A stretch of DNA of 64,000 bases from Rebecca billardiae RCC1528 (Eukaryota > Haptophyta), in the NCBI GenBank assembly GCA_965240325.2, contig OZ251223.1:2914001-2978000 (forward strand), given 5' to 3'. Each line of letters starts with the position of its first letter. The stretch's first letter is position 1. Shown piece after piece: positions 20,586-32,131 of the stretch. The position numbers and the translations under genes are program-made. The notes under the pieces are model-generated. The model worked only from the letters and a program-made list of their open reading frames with translations, ran no database searches and was not told the DNA's origin.

Positions 20586-21247
20586 GGGGTATTGGTACAA
20601 TATCTGATTATTGTCTAAGAGGACGACCCGGACGCCAGGCGCCAGCGCCGCTCAAAATTTTAGCCTCAAAATGGCTCATCAGCTGACCGCTCCATCCGTC
20701 CATTGCCCTCCGTTATCCGTACCGACCCGGTACCGGACCGCATGGCCTCCTCATGACGAGCTGCTCCCGTCGGACAAACACTCAAAGAGTCCGTCCGGCT
20801 TTTTCTGTTACCGGCCAAAGATCTCCAATCGCCATCATCGGCTTCTCGGGCTCTGCAGCCGTGGCGCGGGCATCCAGCCATGTCGCGTCCTGCGTCGCCG
20901 GCGGCTGCGGCTCGCACGCGGGTGGCGCGTCGCGTGCACCGCGACCAACATCTTTCGGCAACCCGCCCACCCAGGGCCCGTTGGTCTGGTGCTTGGGCGG
21001 CGGGCCTTCGAGTCATGCCCGCCGTCCGACCGACCGGTCTTGCGGCGCTGCACTTAGGGCTCATGTGACCCCCTGCGTCCCAACACGATTGCCGGTAGCG
21101 TTTCAGGTTAGGTCCCCAGCAGTGCTGCTCCCGGGCGGTCAGGTGGAGGTTCAGTCGACCAGTCCGCAGGCGCTCAGCCTTCCGTCAGCGGACGTCCGCG
21201 CGGGATCACTCACGCACCGCATCTCGTCGACGGCGAGCGGCATGCCC

Positions 21248-21335
21248 ACCGCATCTGCTGCCGCTCGCCAAGGCATGTGTCGCCGCTCGCCAAGGCATGA
21301 GGACACATGCCTTGGCGAGCGGCAGCAGATGCGGT
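21248..21335. repeat. Perfect 34-bp inverted repeat (hairpin) with a partial third copy in the loop
   Basis: Bases 21248-21281 are the exact reverse complement of 21302-21335. The 20-bp spacer carries a second direct copy of the inner arm sequence GCCGCTCGCCAAGGCATG. It lies just downstream of the decayed ORF. It could be a mobile-element terminus, a foldback element or a structured RNA. Confidence 0.85.
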
Positions 21336-21465
21336 TGCATGTGCCCTGGCGGGCGGGGGGGTCGGCGGACCGTGCCAGTGCTGTCGCAATGTTTCCTCTG
21401 CGGGTTCGCGTGTTTCCACAGCATTCGCTCGTGGCCGTGGGTGACGGACAGTCGGACCCGTGACA

Positions 21466-22063
21466 CCTGTGAAGTTCTCCCACATGCGGTACGCGTCCGT
21501 GCGCATCAGCGAGGCCCACACCCACGAGGGAATGTGCAGCACGCGGGGCGGGGCGGGTAGCCCGTTGCTCCGCGCGAGCGCGGGTACGCGCTGTATGTGC
21601 CGCATCTCGACCGCGATGGCGTAATCGAGCGCCTCGCCGCCGACGAAGCCGCCAGAGTAGATCGCAGTGTGCATGTCCTCCTGCCGCCAGCCGAGAGCGG
21701 TCGTCGCGAGGACGTTTTCCGATGTCCGCTCCGGGCATGACGGGCTCGGCGCAGGTCGCGTTGACATCGTACACGGCCGCCACGCTGAGCACGAGCGCGT
21801 TGACCTTCACGCGGTCGGCGCTCTTCGCCTCTTTGACAGGTCTTGCGCCCGCGTGTTTGGCGGCACGAGGAGCTGTTGGTTGTGCGCGCGCGCGCGCACA
21901 GCGACAGCGTGTGCCACTCGCGATCGAGAGTGGGCACGAGCTGCTCACGCAGGCACACGAATCGCAGCGCATCCGTCACCGGCGTGACGACGTCCGCCTC
22001 GTCCCGCAGCGCCTGCGCCATGGACGAGGATGGCGCGTCGATGTTGCATGCTCGACGATTCAT
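21466..22063 (-). pseudogene. Frameshifted relic of an unrecognised protein gene
   Basis: Reading the minus strand from an ATG at 22063, protein-like sequence continues through three frames. First comes DEADVVTPVTDALRFVCLRE to about 21900. Then, after a GC-rich stretch with a GTGCGC donor-like start, comes QQLLVPPNTRAQDLS, which shifts by one base into KEAKSADRVKVNALVLSVAA. That shifts again into ERTSENVLATTALGWRQEDM and continues to YRMWENFTGV near 21466. The two shifts are single-base slips without splice signals, so either the gene is decaying or the assembly has indels. I do not recognise the family. The one-strand, conserved-looking composition is the only reason to call it a former gene. 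Confidence 0.4.
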
Positions 22064-22934
22064 CTCTCTGCGGATGGCATCACGGGCTTGTCTGTGTCGC
22101 GCTGCGGCGAGGGTCGCCAACTTGCGAAGACGCGGTTGCTGCCACGGCGACAGACCCGGGAGGTGCGTCCGCTGCGCGTCGTACGCCGTTGGCGCTGCGC
22201 TTCCGTCGCATTGGTCACCGTCGACGCCATGCAGACCGGACGTGGGCTTCGGCTGAGGGACCGCGACAGACAGTCCGGTGCGCGGATTCCGGCGATCGAC
22301 CGAGTTCAGAAGGCCGCGCCAAAATAATCTTGCGTCGCGTGCGATGGCGCTTCCCGCCCGCGAGACACCTCGTGATGAGGGCCTTTCCGCACCGAGCCCG
22401 ACGCGCGGCGGTGGATCGCGCGAGGCGGTTGTCGTGCGCAGCGCTTGATGCTATGGCCCGTGCGAGCGCTCGACGTGCAAGTCGGGCGAGGACCGCCCCA
22501 GGTCGCACGATCGTGTCGACGCGCCGAGCGTACCTCATAAACGCGTCGACTTTGGCCCTCGTTCGACCTGCACGCGAGACGACGAGGGCAGCAATCGCGA
22601 ATCGGGCGAAAACACGTCGCGGGCATCCTCGCGCGATGTCCGCGCCGGCGTTGGATTTGGCGCGCGCGGCCCACGCGCTCCGCGCCATGGGCGAGATTGT
22701 TTTCGGCCGAGCGTCCCCAGTGGGAGCTGCGAGGGCGCCCGGTAGTGAGCGAGGCGATTTTCTTTTCTTGGCGAGGCGATTTTCTTTATTCCTTTTCTTT
22801 TTCTTTTCTTTTCCCCGGGCACTACAAGGGGCGGACCTACGGCCCGCCATAGTCTACGGTACCTATGTACAGGCCCAGCGGAGTCGCGATTACTCCGACG
22901 GCCGAAGACAGCGAGCTCAGTAGTATCACCCACC

Positions 22935-25065
22935 TCATGCCTTCTCGATTCGGTCGAGTTCGATGAAGAGCTCCTGCAAGCATTTGGTGAGTGTGTGCAC
23001 TTGCGCCTGCACGGTGATCGGCGCCTCCTTCGCGTTCTGGCTCGCCAGGTCGCGCGCGGCCATCTGCAGTTCGAGCGAAATGGCGTGCACACGCTCAGCG
23101 CCGATGTACCCGGCCGAGCCCTTGCACTGATGCACGGTGCGGTGCAGCTTGTCGAAGTCGGCCGCGGCCAGGGCCTGCTCGATCTGCTCGGGCACGGTGC
23201 GGCTCGTGTTGACAAACATCGCGGTCGCCTTTGCCATGAGGCTCTTATTGCCTGCGCCGCACGGCGCGCAGCGGGGCGGGAGGCGGTGAGTCCGAGGCGC
23301 CGCGCTCGACGCTCGCGCTCGGCGCGCGGGCGCGCGCACGCCGCGCGCCGCACCTCCAAAGATGGCCTGCATCTGCTCGTGGTTGACAATGGCCTTGGCG
23401 CTCATGCTCGAGTAGAGCGTGGCTGCCGCCTCGTCCACCTCGCTCGACGCGGCGGGCGCGGCGGGCGGCTCGGGTGGCGCGGCGGTGGTGAGCGCCTCGG
23501 ACGCGTTGCTCGCCGCCGACACGCCGTTCTCCGTCGGCGCGTCCGGCGCTGCGCTCTCGGCGGGCGGCGGCGGCGCCGCGGCGGCGGCGGGCTCGGGCGG
23601 GCTGGGTCCGCCCGCCTCGCCCTCCGACTCGTCGTCCTCGTTGATGTACGCGGAGAGCTTGGCGCGCAGCTCGGCGAGGGTGTACGGCTTGGGGAGGTAG
23701 TCGTCCATCCCGCACTCGAAGCACTTCTCCTGGTCGGCGCTCGAGGCGAACGCGGTGATGGCGATGATCGGGATGCGCGCCCAGCCGCGCTCCGACTCGA
23801 GCTGCCGGATGGCGGCGGTCGCCTGCCAGCCATCCATCACGGGCATGTCGCAGTCCATCAGGATCAGCTTGGGCGCGGAGGCGCCCCCCGCCTCGCGCAT
23901 CTCCGTCTGCTTGTCCAGCCCCACCTTGCCGTTGTGCGCCGTCGAGACCTGGTGCGCGGCGCGGGTCGCGCCGGCCGTGCGCGCGGCGCGGTCAGCGGCG
24001 CGGCGGCGCGGCGGCGCGGCGGCGCGGCGGCGGCCGCACTCGACGGCGCGCGCGCGCGCGCGCGCACCCTGTGCCCGATCATCTCGAGCATGTTCTTGGC
24101 GACGTCGATGTTGTAGTCGGAGTCGTCGACGGCGAGGATGTGCGCCGACGTCCGCGGCTCGGCCGAGTGCGAGCCCTGCGAGAAGGCGCCCGACGTGGAC
24201 GCGACGCGCTTGCCCGAGAGCGGCGGCAGCGAGGGCAGGTTCGTCGAGGACGCGCCGCCGCCCACGCTCTTGGTCACGGTGTGCCGCTCGAAGACGCCGG
24301 CGGATAGGAGGTCGCTCACGGGCTCGTTGGCGGCGGCGACGCGCGAGAGCACCGAGAACGCGATCGTCGTCCCCTTCCCCGGCTCCGACTGGATCTCGAT
24401 CTGGCCGCCCATCAGCACGACGAGCGCCTTGCAGATGCTCATGCCCAGCCCAGAGCCGACCGTCGACGTCCCGGGGTTGGACGTCTTGTGCAGCGGGGTG
24501 AAGCGCTCGAAGACGAGCTCGAGCTGCTCGGCGGACATGCCCACGCCCGTGTCAGCCACGACGAAGTGCAGCGCCACCGCCGAGCCCGGCGCGGGCGCGA
24601 AGCCCGGCTCGGCCGCCGGCTGGCGCGCGGGCACGCTCACCGTGCCGTCGGCGGGCGCGGGCGCGGCCGCCATGTGGCACTGCAGCCGGATCGTGCCCTT
24701 CTCGGAGAACTTGACCGAGTTGAAGAGCAGGTTGATGAGGATGCGCGCGAGGCGGTGAGAGTCGCCCTTCACGCGCACCTCCTTCGCGTGCGCCGCGATC
24801 TCCGGCACGAGCGCGAGCTGCTTCTTTGACGCGTCGGTCGCGATGATGGCGAGCGCCATCTCGCACGCGTCATGCGGCAGGAAGACGTCCTCGACGAGGT
24901 CGAGCTGGCCCGCCTCGATCTTGGCGATGTCGTGGCAGTCGGAGATGAGGTTGAGGAGGAGCTTCGACGCGGACATCGCCTGCCGCACGTACCGCCGCGC
25001 CTTGCGCCCGCCCTCCGACTTGAGCGTCTCGTCGAGCAGCGCGAGCTCGAGCATGCCGATCATGC

Positions 25066-25096
<31 letters not shown>

Positions 25097-26852
25097 CGAC
25101 GCGAGGAAGTCGGACTTGGCCTGGTCGGCCTTCTCGACGGCCATCGCCTTGAGGTGCTCCTGCTCGTGCCGCGCCTCGTCCGTGCGGTCCTTGCCGATGC
25201 ACACCACGCCCGTCACCGAGCGCACGTCGTGCACGATCGGCGTCATCACGATCTGCAGCAGAACGACGTCGGTCGCGGCGCCGCCCGGCGCGACCAGCTC
25301 GAGCTCGAGCGTCATGTCCGAGCCGCCGGCGCCGCCCGCCTCGTCGGCGCCGGCGGCGTGCGCGGCCGCGCTGGCCGCCGCCATCGAGCTGCCGTCGAAC
25401 GACATCCGCGTGTTCACCGCCGAGCCCGCCGCCTTGAGCGCCTTGTCGATCTCGGCGCGGTCGACCGGCTTGTCGAGCACCTTGAGCAGCGCGCGGATCA
25501 GCGCGCGCCGCTGCTTCTCCGGCCCGACCGACGCCGCGCCCGTCTTGGACTCCTTGGCCGGCGCGAACTTGAAGATGTCGACGATCGACATGCCGATCGC
25601 CGCGTCCGACGCCACGCCCGTCACCGTCGCCATGCGCCGGTTCCACAGCGTGACGACCAGCCGCTGCGTGTTGTCTACTGCAAAGATGGGCGCGTTGGCG
25701 CTCTCGATCAGGTTGCGGTAGTTGATGATGCTCGCCTCGAGCGTGCGCTGCGTCTCGCGCATCTCGGAGGAGAGCGTCATGAGCACGCGCGCCTTGTTCT
25801 CGTGCGCGATCCGCGTCGCGCGCGACACGAGCTCGTGCTGCACCATGTCCGCGAGCATCTGCAGCTTCTGCTTCTCGGACTCGGGGAAGGCGGCGCGCGG
25901 CTTGTTGTCAATCACGCAAAAGGAGCCGATCTTGTGGTTGGAGTCCGGGTGGAAGATGGGCGCGCCGGCGTAGAAGGCGATGTGCGGCGGGCCCGTCACC
26001 AGCGGGTTGTTCATGAAGCGCATGTCCGCCGGCGCGTTGAGCACGGCGAACACGCCCGGCATCTCGCGCAGCGTCGTGTATGAGCAGAAGGCCACGTCAC
26101 GGCCCGTGCCCGGCTCGTCGAGGCCGACGCTCGACTTGAACCACTGCTCCTCCTCGTCGACGAACGAGATGAGGCAGATGGGCACGCCCGTGAGCTGCGC
26201 GCCCAGCTTCGTCAGCCGATCGAATGCCTCCTCGCGCTCCTGAGACGCGCGAGGAGGGGGGGGGGCGAGCGGGAGCAAAGGTGAGCGCTTGCGCGCGCGC
26301 GCGCGCACCGCGCGTGTGCAGCGCGTGGTGCCGCGGCGAGCGACGATGGGTGGCACAGGAGCGGGGAGCAGGGGGCGTGTGCCCTTGCCCATCACTAGCC
26401 TCCACCACGGCCAGCCAAGCCCGCATGGGAACGCAGCACATGCGCGCGCGCGCGCGCGCGAGGCGAGCAACTGGTAGAGTGACCAAAAATCATCAAGCTG
26501 CGAGCTGCCGCGCGCGCACCGTGAGCAAGATGCCGAGCTTGCGCAGAGCCTCGACGCGCTCTGAGTCGTCCGAGCTCGCAGTCCACTTCCCCGCGAGCCA
26601 GCCCGCCTGGTGCGGATCCGAGCCCAGGATGCCAGGCAGCACATTCTTGGCCTTCGGGTTGCCGCAGTACATGTGGAGCAGCTCGGTGTTCGTCGCGCCC
26701 TCCGGCCGAACGAGGTCAGCGCGCGCCGAGGCCGAGTCGGTCGCATCGGGAGTGGGGGCTGCAGCCGCAACGGAAGGTTTGCCCCCCGGACCCTTCGCCA
26801 TGTCCTCGTTCACAGGCGGCACGGTTTGACCAGACGACGCCCCACAGCCCAT
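22935..26852 (-). CDS. Hybrid sensor histidine kinase: GAF-PAS-HisKA-HATPase-receiver-HPt
   Basis: Four exons: 26852-26520, 26239-24068, 23948-23354 and 23251-22935, giving 1138 residues. The introns start GTGCGC, GTGCGC and GTGCGG. Splice 1 restores a family-typical run, LGILLT joined to EREEAFDRLTKLGAQL. The start MGCGASSG is a classic N-myristoylation/palmitoylation motif, so the kinase is probably tethered to a membrane although it has no membrane segments. Order: GAF (about 115-270), PAS (about 285-450), HisKA with His495 in SMSHEMRTPLNG, HATPase with DTGVGMS and GSGLGMS, a receiver with phospho-acceptor Asp867 in LILMDCDMPVMDG, and HPt with His1074 in TVHQCKGSAGYIGAE. All phosphorelay residues are present (His to Asp to His). 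The next receiver protein is not in the window. The last intron (102 bp) is in frame and stop-free. The signal is unknown; GAF and PAS domains commonly bind small molecules or chromophores. Confidence 0.93.
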
Positions 26853-28263
26853 GGCCTCCCGGGGGGCGTGAGTGGCTGCCTCGCGCAACTTCCCTAACTG
26901 CGCCAGATCCGGTGAGCCGCTCGTCCGGAGATCTAGAGCTATCGGTGCGGCCGCCCGCGCGCTCGCAACGAACAAGTTGAAAGCGCACCCAACCCGGGAG
27001 ATAGAGGAGGAGATAATGACGTTTATTCTCCCGTCGTTCGATCGAAGCGTTTTCTTTGTATGAAAGCATCTTGTCCACCAGGGTCCAGGACGGAATTGGT
27101 GGACCCCCTGGGAATATGACGTCCGTCGTCCGCTACCGAGTTGACGAAATCCGATGTTGCACACGATCGCGATCTTGAGCGTCTTATGCAGTTTGCGATT
27201 CTTCCCATCACCAACCCCCAAAACAAAAAATGCTGATGCTCAAAATTCGTTCAACGATGGGCGATGGCCGACACAAATTTCCGGGCTGGGCGAGAGCTTT
27301 CTAGTACTCGGTTGTAGATGGCGCGGGCCAACGCCTGTGTTGCCCTTTGCCGTTTTCCCGGAGTTGTACATGGGGCGAGAGACCCACAAGCAAGACGGCC
27401 CTTGCCACGAGGCCATTTGGAGTGCGGCGGCGGCAATGCCCACGCCCATGCACCGACGACCGAACGACGTCTGAATCATGCCTCATGGCGGCGCGGCAAT
27501 GGGATCTTAGCCGGGCTGTCCCATCACCGCCCAGGGCGCGCGGGTACGTTGCCGCTGCCGCACTCGTTGTACATTTGATCGGGCCTGATCGGGCCGAAGG
27601 CTGATCGCATCGGATGCAATCAGGGCAGCGTGTCTGAGCGCCGTCTGCCACCCGTCACTCACAATTCCGCGTAGTCTGTCCATGACCGGGGCACATGCGG
27701 GCCGGCAGGTTTTTTTGAATATTTTTGACTGAATGAAAGACTCGATGATACTGATGATGGTCGGATGATGTTCAAAATCAGCAATTGTTCATTAATCATC
27801 GTCACTGTCAGCTGTCAACACACTCAACACTCACACTGTCCGTGCCCGTGGCACCGACTACCGAGGCTGTCCGAGACCGAGGGCGAGGACCACAGGTGAT
27901 CGGTCAGCCTCAGCTCGTAAGTTCCTCCGAAGGCTCGGCCCGGGGGCTGACACTGCCAGGCTGCGCTCACTCATTGCCAGGCTCCAGGCTGGCCGCCAGC
28001 AGCTGCGATGGCAACCGGCACGAGAGGCATCGCCAGGCATGAGCACAGGGCAGGCACTGACCGCGTGTTATCCGACGGCCCGGACGGGGCGTGCTGTTTA
28101 GGCATGAGGTGAGCCGACAGAGCGCGCAGCCCATCGGGATGGTGGGTGGCTCGAATCGAGTCCATCTCGTCGGCGTACCAGGCGACACTTGAGAGATCCC
28201 AGGGCGCAAGATCGAGAGGCCAATGATGCACAGAGTGCTTGAGTGGCCGTAACGAAGGATGCC

Positions 28264-29166
28264 TCATCGATGGCGCCGTGCGGTCTCGCTGGAAGCCTCA
28301 CGGAAGGCCTGAGTGAGTTCGTCGGCCATCGTGCCGTAAAGCTCCTCGAGGGCCTCCACGCGCCGTCTCACGTCAATGCGAAGGCCTTCCAGATGCTCAA
28401 TCTCAGCGCTGAGCTTGGTATCGAGCTCAAAGCATTGGGCGAGCTGCGCAGTGCGCTGCTTTTCGAGCTCACTCAAGCACTGCCGCAGCTCCGCCTCCCG
28501 GCTAGACTGCGCATGATGGCCTGCGTCTGCGCGCTCCCATTGCGCCTCGAAATTCTTGACGGCCTCCATGGAGGCCGTGCAGCCGTGGCGCGACCGAGCT
28601 CGCGCGCACGACACCGTCGTCGCCTCGTCGAACTTCCAACACCCGCTCGGGCTGGGCTGGGAGTCCAACCGTCGTCGCGGGCCGGGTTGGAGTCCGGATC
28701 ACAATGGATCACAATTCGGAAGAAGGCACCATTCCACCAAGGGTGGCGCACCGCTCGAAGGCGGCGGCGCGCGTCGATGCTCGTCAACCTTGCCGTGGAG
28801 CTCCCGACCCACGGACGGCACGTCGATCCTTTTGAATGTGGCACGATGACTTGCGAGAATCATCGTCGAGGCGAAATTTCATGTACCTGCTCAGTTGGAG
28901 TCCACCCAGAGATGCTCGTGGCCCACGACTCGCTGCGCGACAAGCACATCCTTGCCACCACGGGCCCGCGCGGCCACATTCGCCATGCAGCACCGGCACT
29001 CGAAACGGGCATCAGGCCGCGTGTCATCGGCAATGATTATGGCGGACCATATGCTGACGACATCATTGGTTGGAACCTCTACGACCACAGGTAGTGCATT
29101 GAATGCCAGTGACGTGCCCTCGACTTCCGCATCGAGCTCGGGTGGACTCACGACACGGAGCGGCAT
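28264..29166 (-). other. Ambiguous ORF cluster, possible decayed or multi-exon gene
   Basis: On the minus strand an ORF of about 90 codons from the ATG at 29166 (MPLRVVSPPELDAEVEG) ends near 28894. A second, from the ATG at 28569 (MEAVKNFEAQWERADA) to 28264, encodes about 101 residues with clear coiled-coil heptads (LRQCLSELEKQRTAQLAQ). The intervening 320 bp is broken into several frames. The opposite strand is also open (to 29094), so strand choice is uncertain. No domain is recognised. It may be a real gene with introns I could not place, or a relic. Confidence 0.25.
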
Positions 29167-29963
29167 GACCTCGGAGGCTGTCGAGTGTCGGCCCAGGCGG
29201 GTGCGCGGCTCGTCCAATGGTCTCACTGTCCGGTGCCGCGGCACTGCTCAATGTGCAGAATGCTGGTATATGACTCTGACGACGTGCTGAGTCTAACCGC
29301 GGTGCCCGCGCCCGACCTGAGGTGTCCCGTGTCGGATCTCCGCCTGGTAACCCGGGAATCGCATCAAGGACCGGACGGCCCGTGGCCCGTCGACCCTGGC
29401 ACTGCTCGAGTCGTCTGCGGTGATGGACCCGTGCCGTGCCCGTGCCGTGGGCCCTACCCGTGAGGCCCGAGGCGTGAGGCGCCGCGCGGGCGGATTATCC
29501 TGCAGTGTGCTCGGTGCTGCCTCACGGTGTGCATCGTGATGTCGTGACATTCACATTACAGTGAGTTACAAGCCCGATTTACACTATTAGAGTATTAGCG
29601 GACCGCGACCGTCGATTGCCGCAGGCCCGGCGCCGTAAGCCGGCCGCCGGTGGACCGCAGGTGGGGCGTTGGTGACTCCCAGTAGAGTTGAATTTCAATA
29701 ATAATTAAATACAATCGTCGTAATAAATCGATATACTAGTGTGGCGTTAAAGGGAATCGGCTATAACTGAGTGTCTATGAGCGACGCCAAGAATCCGGCT
29801 CGCATGGCATTCCTGCGTTGTCCCGCCGGCCGCCGCCCGCGGCCGCGCGCACCGCGCCGCACGCAGGAGTCCTGGTGCGCTGCCAATCTGGCCCACGGCG
29901 GCCGGCGCACCTGCACTCCGTGCAGGACTCGGTTCACGGTTGGTTCGGCCTTCACTTTGACTT

Positions 29964-29965
<2 letters not shown>

Positions 29966-30018
<53 letters not shown>

Positions 30019-30200
30019 CATACATACATACATACATACATACATACATACATACATACATACATACATACATACATACATACATACATACATACATACA
30101 TACATACATACATACATACATACATACATACATACATACATACATACATACATACATACATACATTATGTATGTATGTATGTATGTATGTATGTATGTAT
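29966..30200. repeat. Compound microsatellite (TA)n-(CATA)n-(TATG)n
   Basis: A (TA)n tract (29966-30014) passes into (CATA)n (30015-30165) and then flips to its reverse complement (TATG)n (30166-30200). The last 35 bp can therefore pair with the preceding tetranucleotide tract. Open frames of Tyr-Ile or Met-Tyr-Val-Cys repeats here are artefacts. Confidence 0.95.
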
Positions 30201-30715
30201 CCGGAGTATTTTGACAGGATGAGGAATCATAATAATTCATCGATGTGACGATGTCGATGATGAAAAGTGACAGATGAATGATGACGAGCACATTATTCCG
30301 AGATGATGACGATGCCGCAATAATCTGGATCATGATGCCGATCTGCGTCGGATCTGGTCCGCCGGAGATGCACGATGCAGGCATGCAGCCTAGGTGGCGA
30401 CTGGCGTGCCACGGTCACTGAGTCGCGCACTACGCGCGGCAGTGGCCTGCCGCGGGCGGCCGTCGGGCGGGCAGCCGCCACTTCACAGCCATCCCGGCTC
30501 CTCCGCGACCATGCGCGGCCCGCTTGTCACGTCGCGTTGCGCACCGCGACGCCGAAGGCATCCGTCAGTCAGACTCCTGAGTCCTGACCGCAGCCACGCA
30601 GCTCGCGGGGAGCAAGGCGCACGCGGCATGCCGAGTGCGAAGGGTGAAGCAAGCCAGGGGCACCGGCGCCGTCGGTCGCCTACGCTCGAGGCTCCGCCCC
30701 GCCCTCGCAGGCCCA

Positions 30716-31981
30716 TCACAGGTTGATGCTCATCGACGGCGGTTTGCCCAGCGCCCTGCGCTCGGCGTCGATGAAGACGGAGACAGCCGAGCGGCCGTTC
30801 TTCACAAACACGGTGGAGCGCGCGGCGATGAGCTGCTCGAGGGCGAGCACGAAGCCCTCGGACGAGAACTGCGCGCCGGCGGGCCCGGATGGGGGCTCGT
30901 AGCGCACGAGCGGCGCGGCGCCGAGCTCTTGGCGCAGCAGCTCGATCTCGGACTCGTCCTTGCAGTTGGTCGCGAGGAAGACGGCGCACGTGTCGCACTT
31001 GGCCATGCGCAGGGCGTCCTTTGCCTTGGCGACCACCTCGTCGACAGGCTTTACGAGGTTGTACGCGACGTAGTCGCCATGGCGCCAGTGCACGGCCACG
31101 AACGCCCCGTCGGCGTCCCTGGGCGAAAGCGGGGCGATGCGCTCGGCGACGAAGCGCTCCGCCTCGGCGACGAGGTGCTGCGCGAACGGCAGCCTGGAGT
31201 GCAGCACCTGCTGCACGTCGAACGAGTACGCGTGCGAGTGCAGCTGGTGGCCCGCGCCGAGCAGCGCGACCACCGGGCGGCCCTGCCACAGGTCGGTCTC
31301 GACGACGTCGCCGTACTTGCGCGCCTGCTGGCCAGCCTGGTCCCACGCGCGCGCGAGCATCGCGTAGCCGCATCTCAGCTCGCCCACGCGCACGCGGCTC
31401 GGCGGCAGGCCCCAGAGCTCGCCCGAGCCCACGGCCGAGAGGTTGTGCGCGATGCCCTCCTCCACCTTGCACGGGTACGGCACGAGGACAGACGGGTCCG
31501 CGTCCGGATCGTCGCGGCCCTCCGAGTTGTGCTGGGCGGGGAGCCCCTTCGAGAGCACCGCCAGGTCGATGTCGAGCACCTTGCCGTCGGCGAGGTACTC
31601 GTGCAGCTCCATGAAGCGCACGCCGAGCGACTCGATTGCTGACAGGTCGTACATGTCGGAGACGGGCATGAAGAGCGGCCGGACGCCCTCCTCCTGGCGC
31701 TTGAAGACGTTCGTGTACACCTGCGCCTGGCCCGTGTAGTACGTGAACGGCGGGAGGACGAGGGTCCGGTTGGTCGCGAGCGCCATGAACACGTTGGTCG
31801 GCAGCGCCTTCCGCTGCTGGCTGAAGTAGATGTGGCACTCGCCAGGGTCGCACGGCCATGCGATGAGGAAGCGCTCGCTCGAAGCGTCGGCCGACGGATC
31901 ATCGCACTGCTCCGCCTCGGCGGCCGCGCACGCCGCCAGCGCGGCGGCAACGGCGACCACGAGCGCGCGCGTGAGACGCAT
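30716..31981 (-). CDS. GDP-fucose protein O-fucosyltransferase-like protein
   Basis: Single exon, 421 residues. A signal peptide (RALVVAVAAALAACAAAEA) sends it to the secretory path. The O-FucT family features are an N-terminal region with WPCDPGECHIYFSQQRKA and TNVFMALATNRTLVLPP, an Arg-rich nucleotide-binding signature HWRHGDYV near residue 298 (the H-x-R-x-G-D motif), and a C-terminal segment IAARSTVFVKNGRSAVS. The family moves fucose from GDP-fucose to Ser/Thr of folded protein modules in the ER (POFUT1/2) or acts in plant-type wall synthesis. The general layout is closer to POFUT2-like proteins, but subfamily assignment from sequence alone is uncertain. It is divergent from the FAD monooxygenase gene with only 150 bp between the two start codons. 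Confidence 0.82.
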   Translation of the reverse strand: MRLTRALVVAVAAALAACAAAEAEQCDDPSADASSERFLIAWPCDPGECHIYFSQQRKALPTNVFMALATNRTLVLPPFTYYTGQAQVYTNVFKRQEEGVRPLFMPVSDMYDLSAIESLGVRFMELHEYLADGKVLDIDLAVLSKGLPAQHNSEGRDDPDADPSVLVPYPCKVEEGIAHNLSAVGSGELWGLPPSRVRVGELRCGYAMLARAWDQAGQQARKYGDVVETDLWQGRPVVALLGAGHQLHSHAYSFDVQQVLHSRLPFAQHLVAEAERFVAERIAPLSPRDADGAFVAVHWRHGDYVAYNLVKPVDEVVAKAKDALRMAKCDTCAVFLATNCKDESEIELLRQELGAAPLVRYEPPSGPAGAQFSSEGFVLALEQLIAARSTVFVKNGRSAVSVFIDAERRALGKPPSMSINL

Positions 31982-32131
31982 GTTGCTGCTTGGGTCTGGA
32001 CCCTGGACCGCGCAGCCACAGCAGATGCCGCGGTCCGGCAGGTCTGCACCCTTCGGTGTCCAGGTCCATCAGCGTCCGGAAGGCCGCTGCCCGCCGTGAT
32101 TTCGACTTTCGAGCGCAAAAGCCTAGCCAGC
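31982..32131. promoter_or_regulatory. Compact shared (bidirectional) promoter region
   Basis: Only 150 bp separate the divergent start codons of the O-fucosyltransferase-like gene (-) and the FAD monooxygenase gene (+). Both 5' UTRs and core promoters must fit here or overlap coding sequence. No TATA box stands out. The assignment rests on geometry only. Confidence 0.5.

Larger units (their letters stand above)
20239..22934. other. Gene-poor region with repeat, hairpin and a decayed ORF
   Basis: About 2.7 kb containing a (TA)n tract, a long perfect inverted repeat and a frameshifted minus-strand ORF, annotated separately. The 22.1-22.9 kb part has open frames on both strands without recognisable domains, and a pyrimidine-rich patch (about 22757-22815) in which GAGGCGATTTTCTT occurs twice. 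Confidence 0.5.
26853..30715. other. Gene-poor region
   Basis: About 3.9 kb upstream of the histidine kinase gene and downstream of the O-fucosyltransferase-like gene. Apart from an ambiguous ORF cluster (28264-29166) and a compound microsatellite (29966-30200), annotated separately, I see no gene. The codon-position GC bias typical of the real genes is missing here. Confidence 0.5.

Noticed and set aside
22215-22850. Minus-strand 211-codon ORF starting in a Lys-rich stretch
   Set aside because: The Lys run is a poly-pyrimidine patch on the other strand and the remainder is Arg/Ala-rich without any domain.
28243-29094. Plus-strand frame of about 280 codons
   Set aside because: No ATG at its start, no recognisable domain and no strong codon-position bias; overlaps an equally weak minus-strand cluster, so neither was called as a gene.
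30015-30200. Regular repeat array that might be read as a CRISPR
   Set aside because: It is a pure tetranucleotide microsatellite without spacers, in eukaryotic DNA.
29952-30222. ORFs made of Met-Tyr-Val-Cys or Tyr-Ile-His-Thr repeats
   Set aside because: They are translations of the (CATA)n and (TA)n microsatellites.
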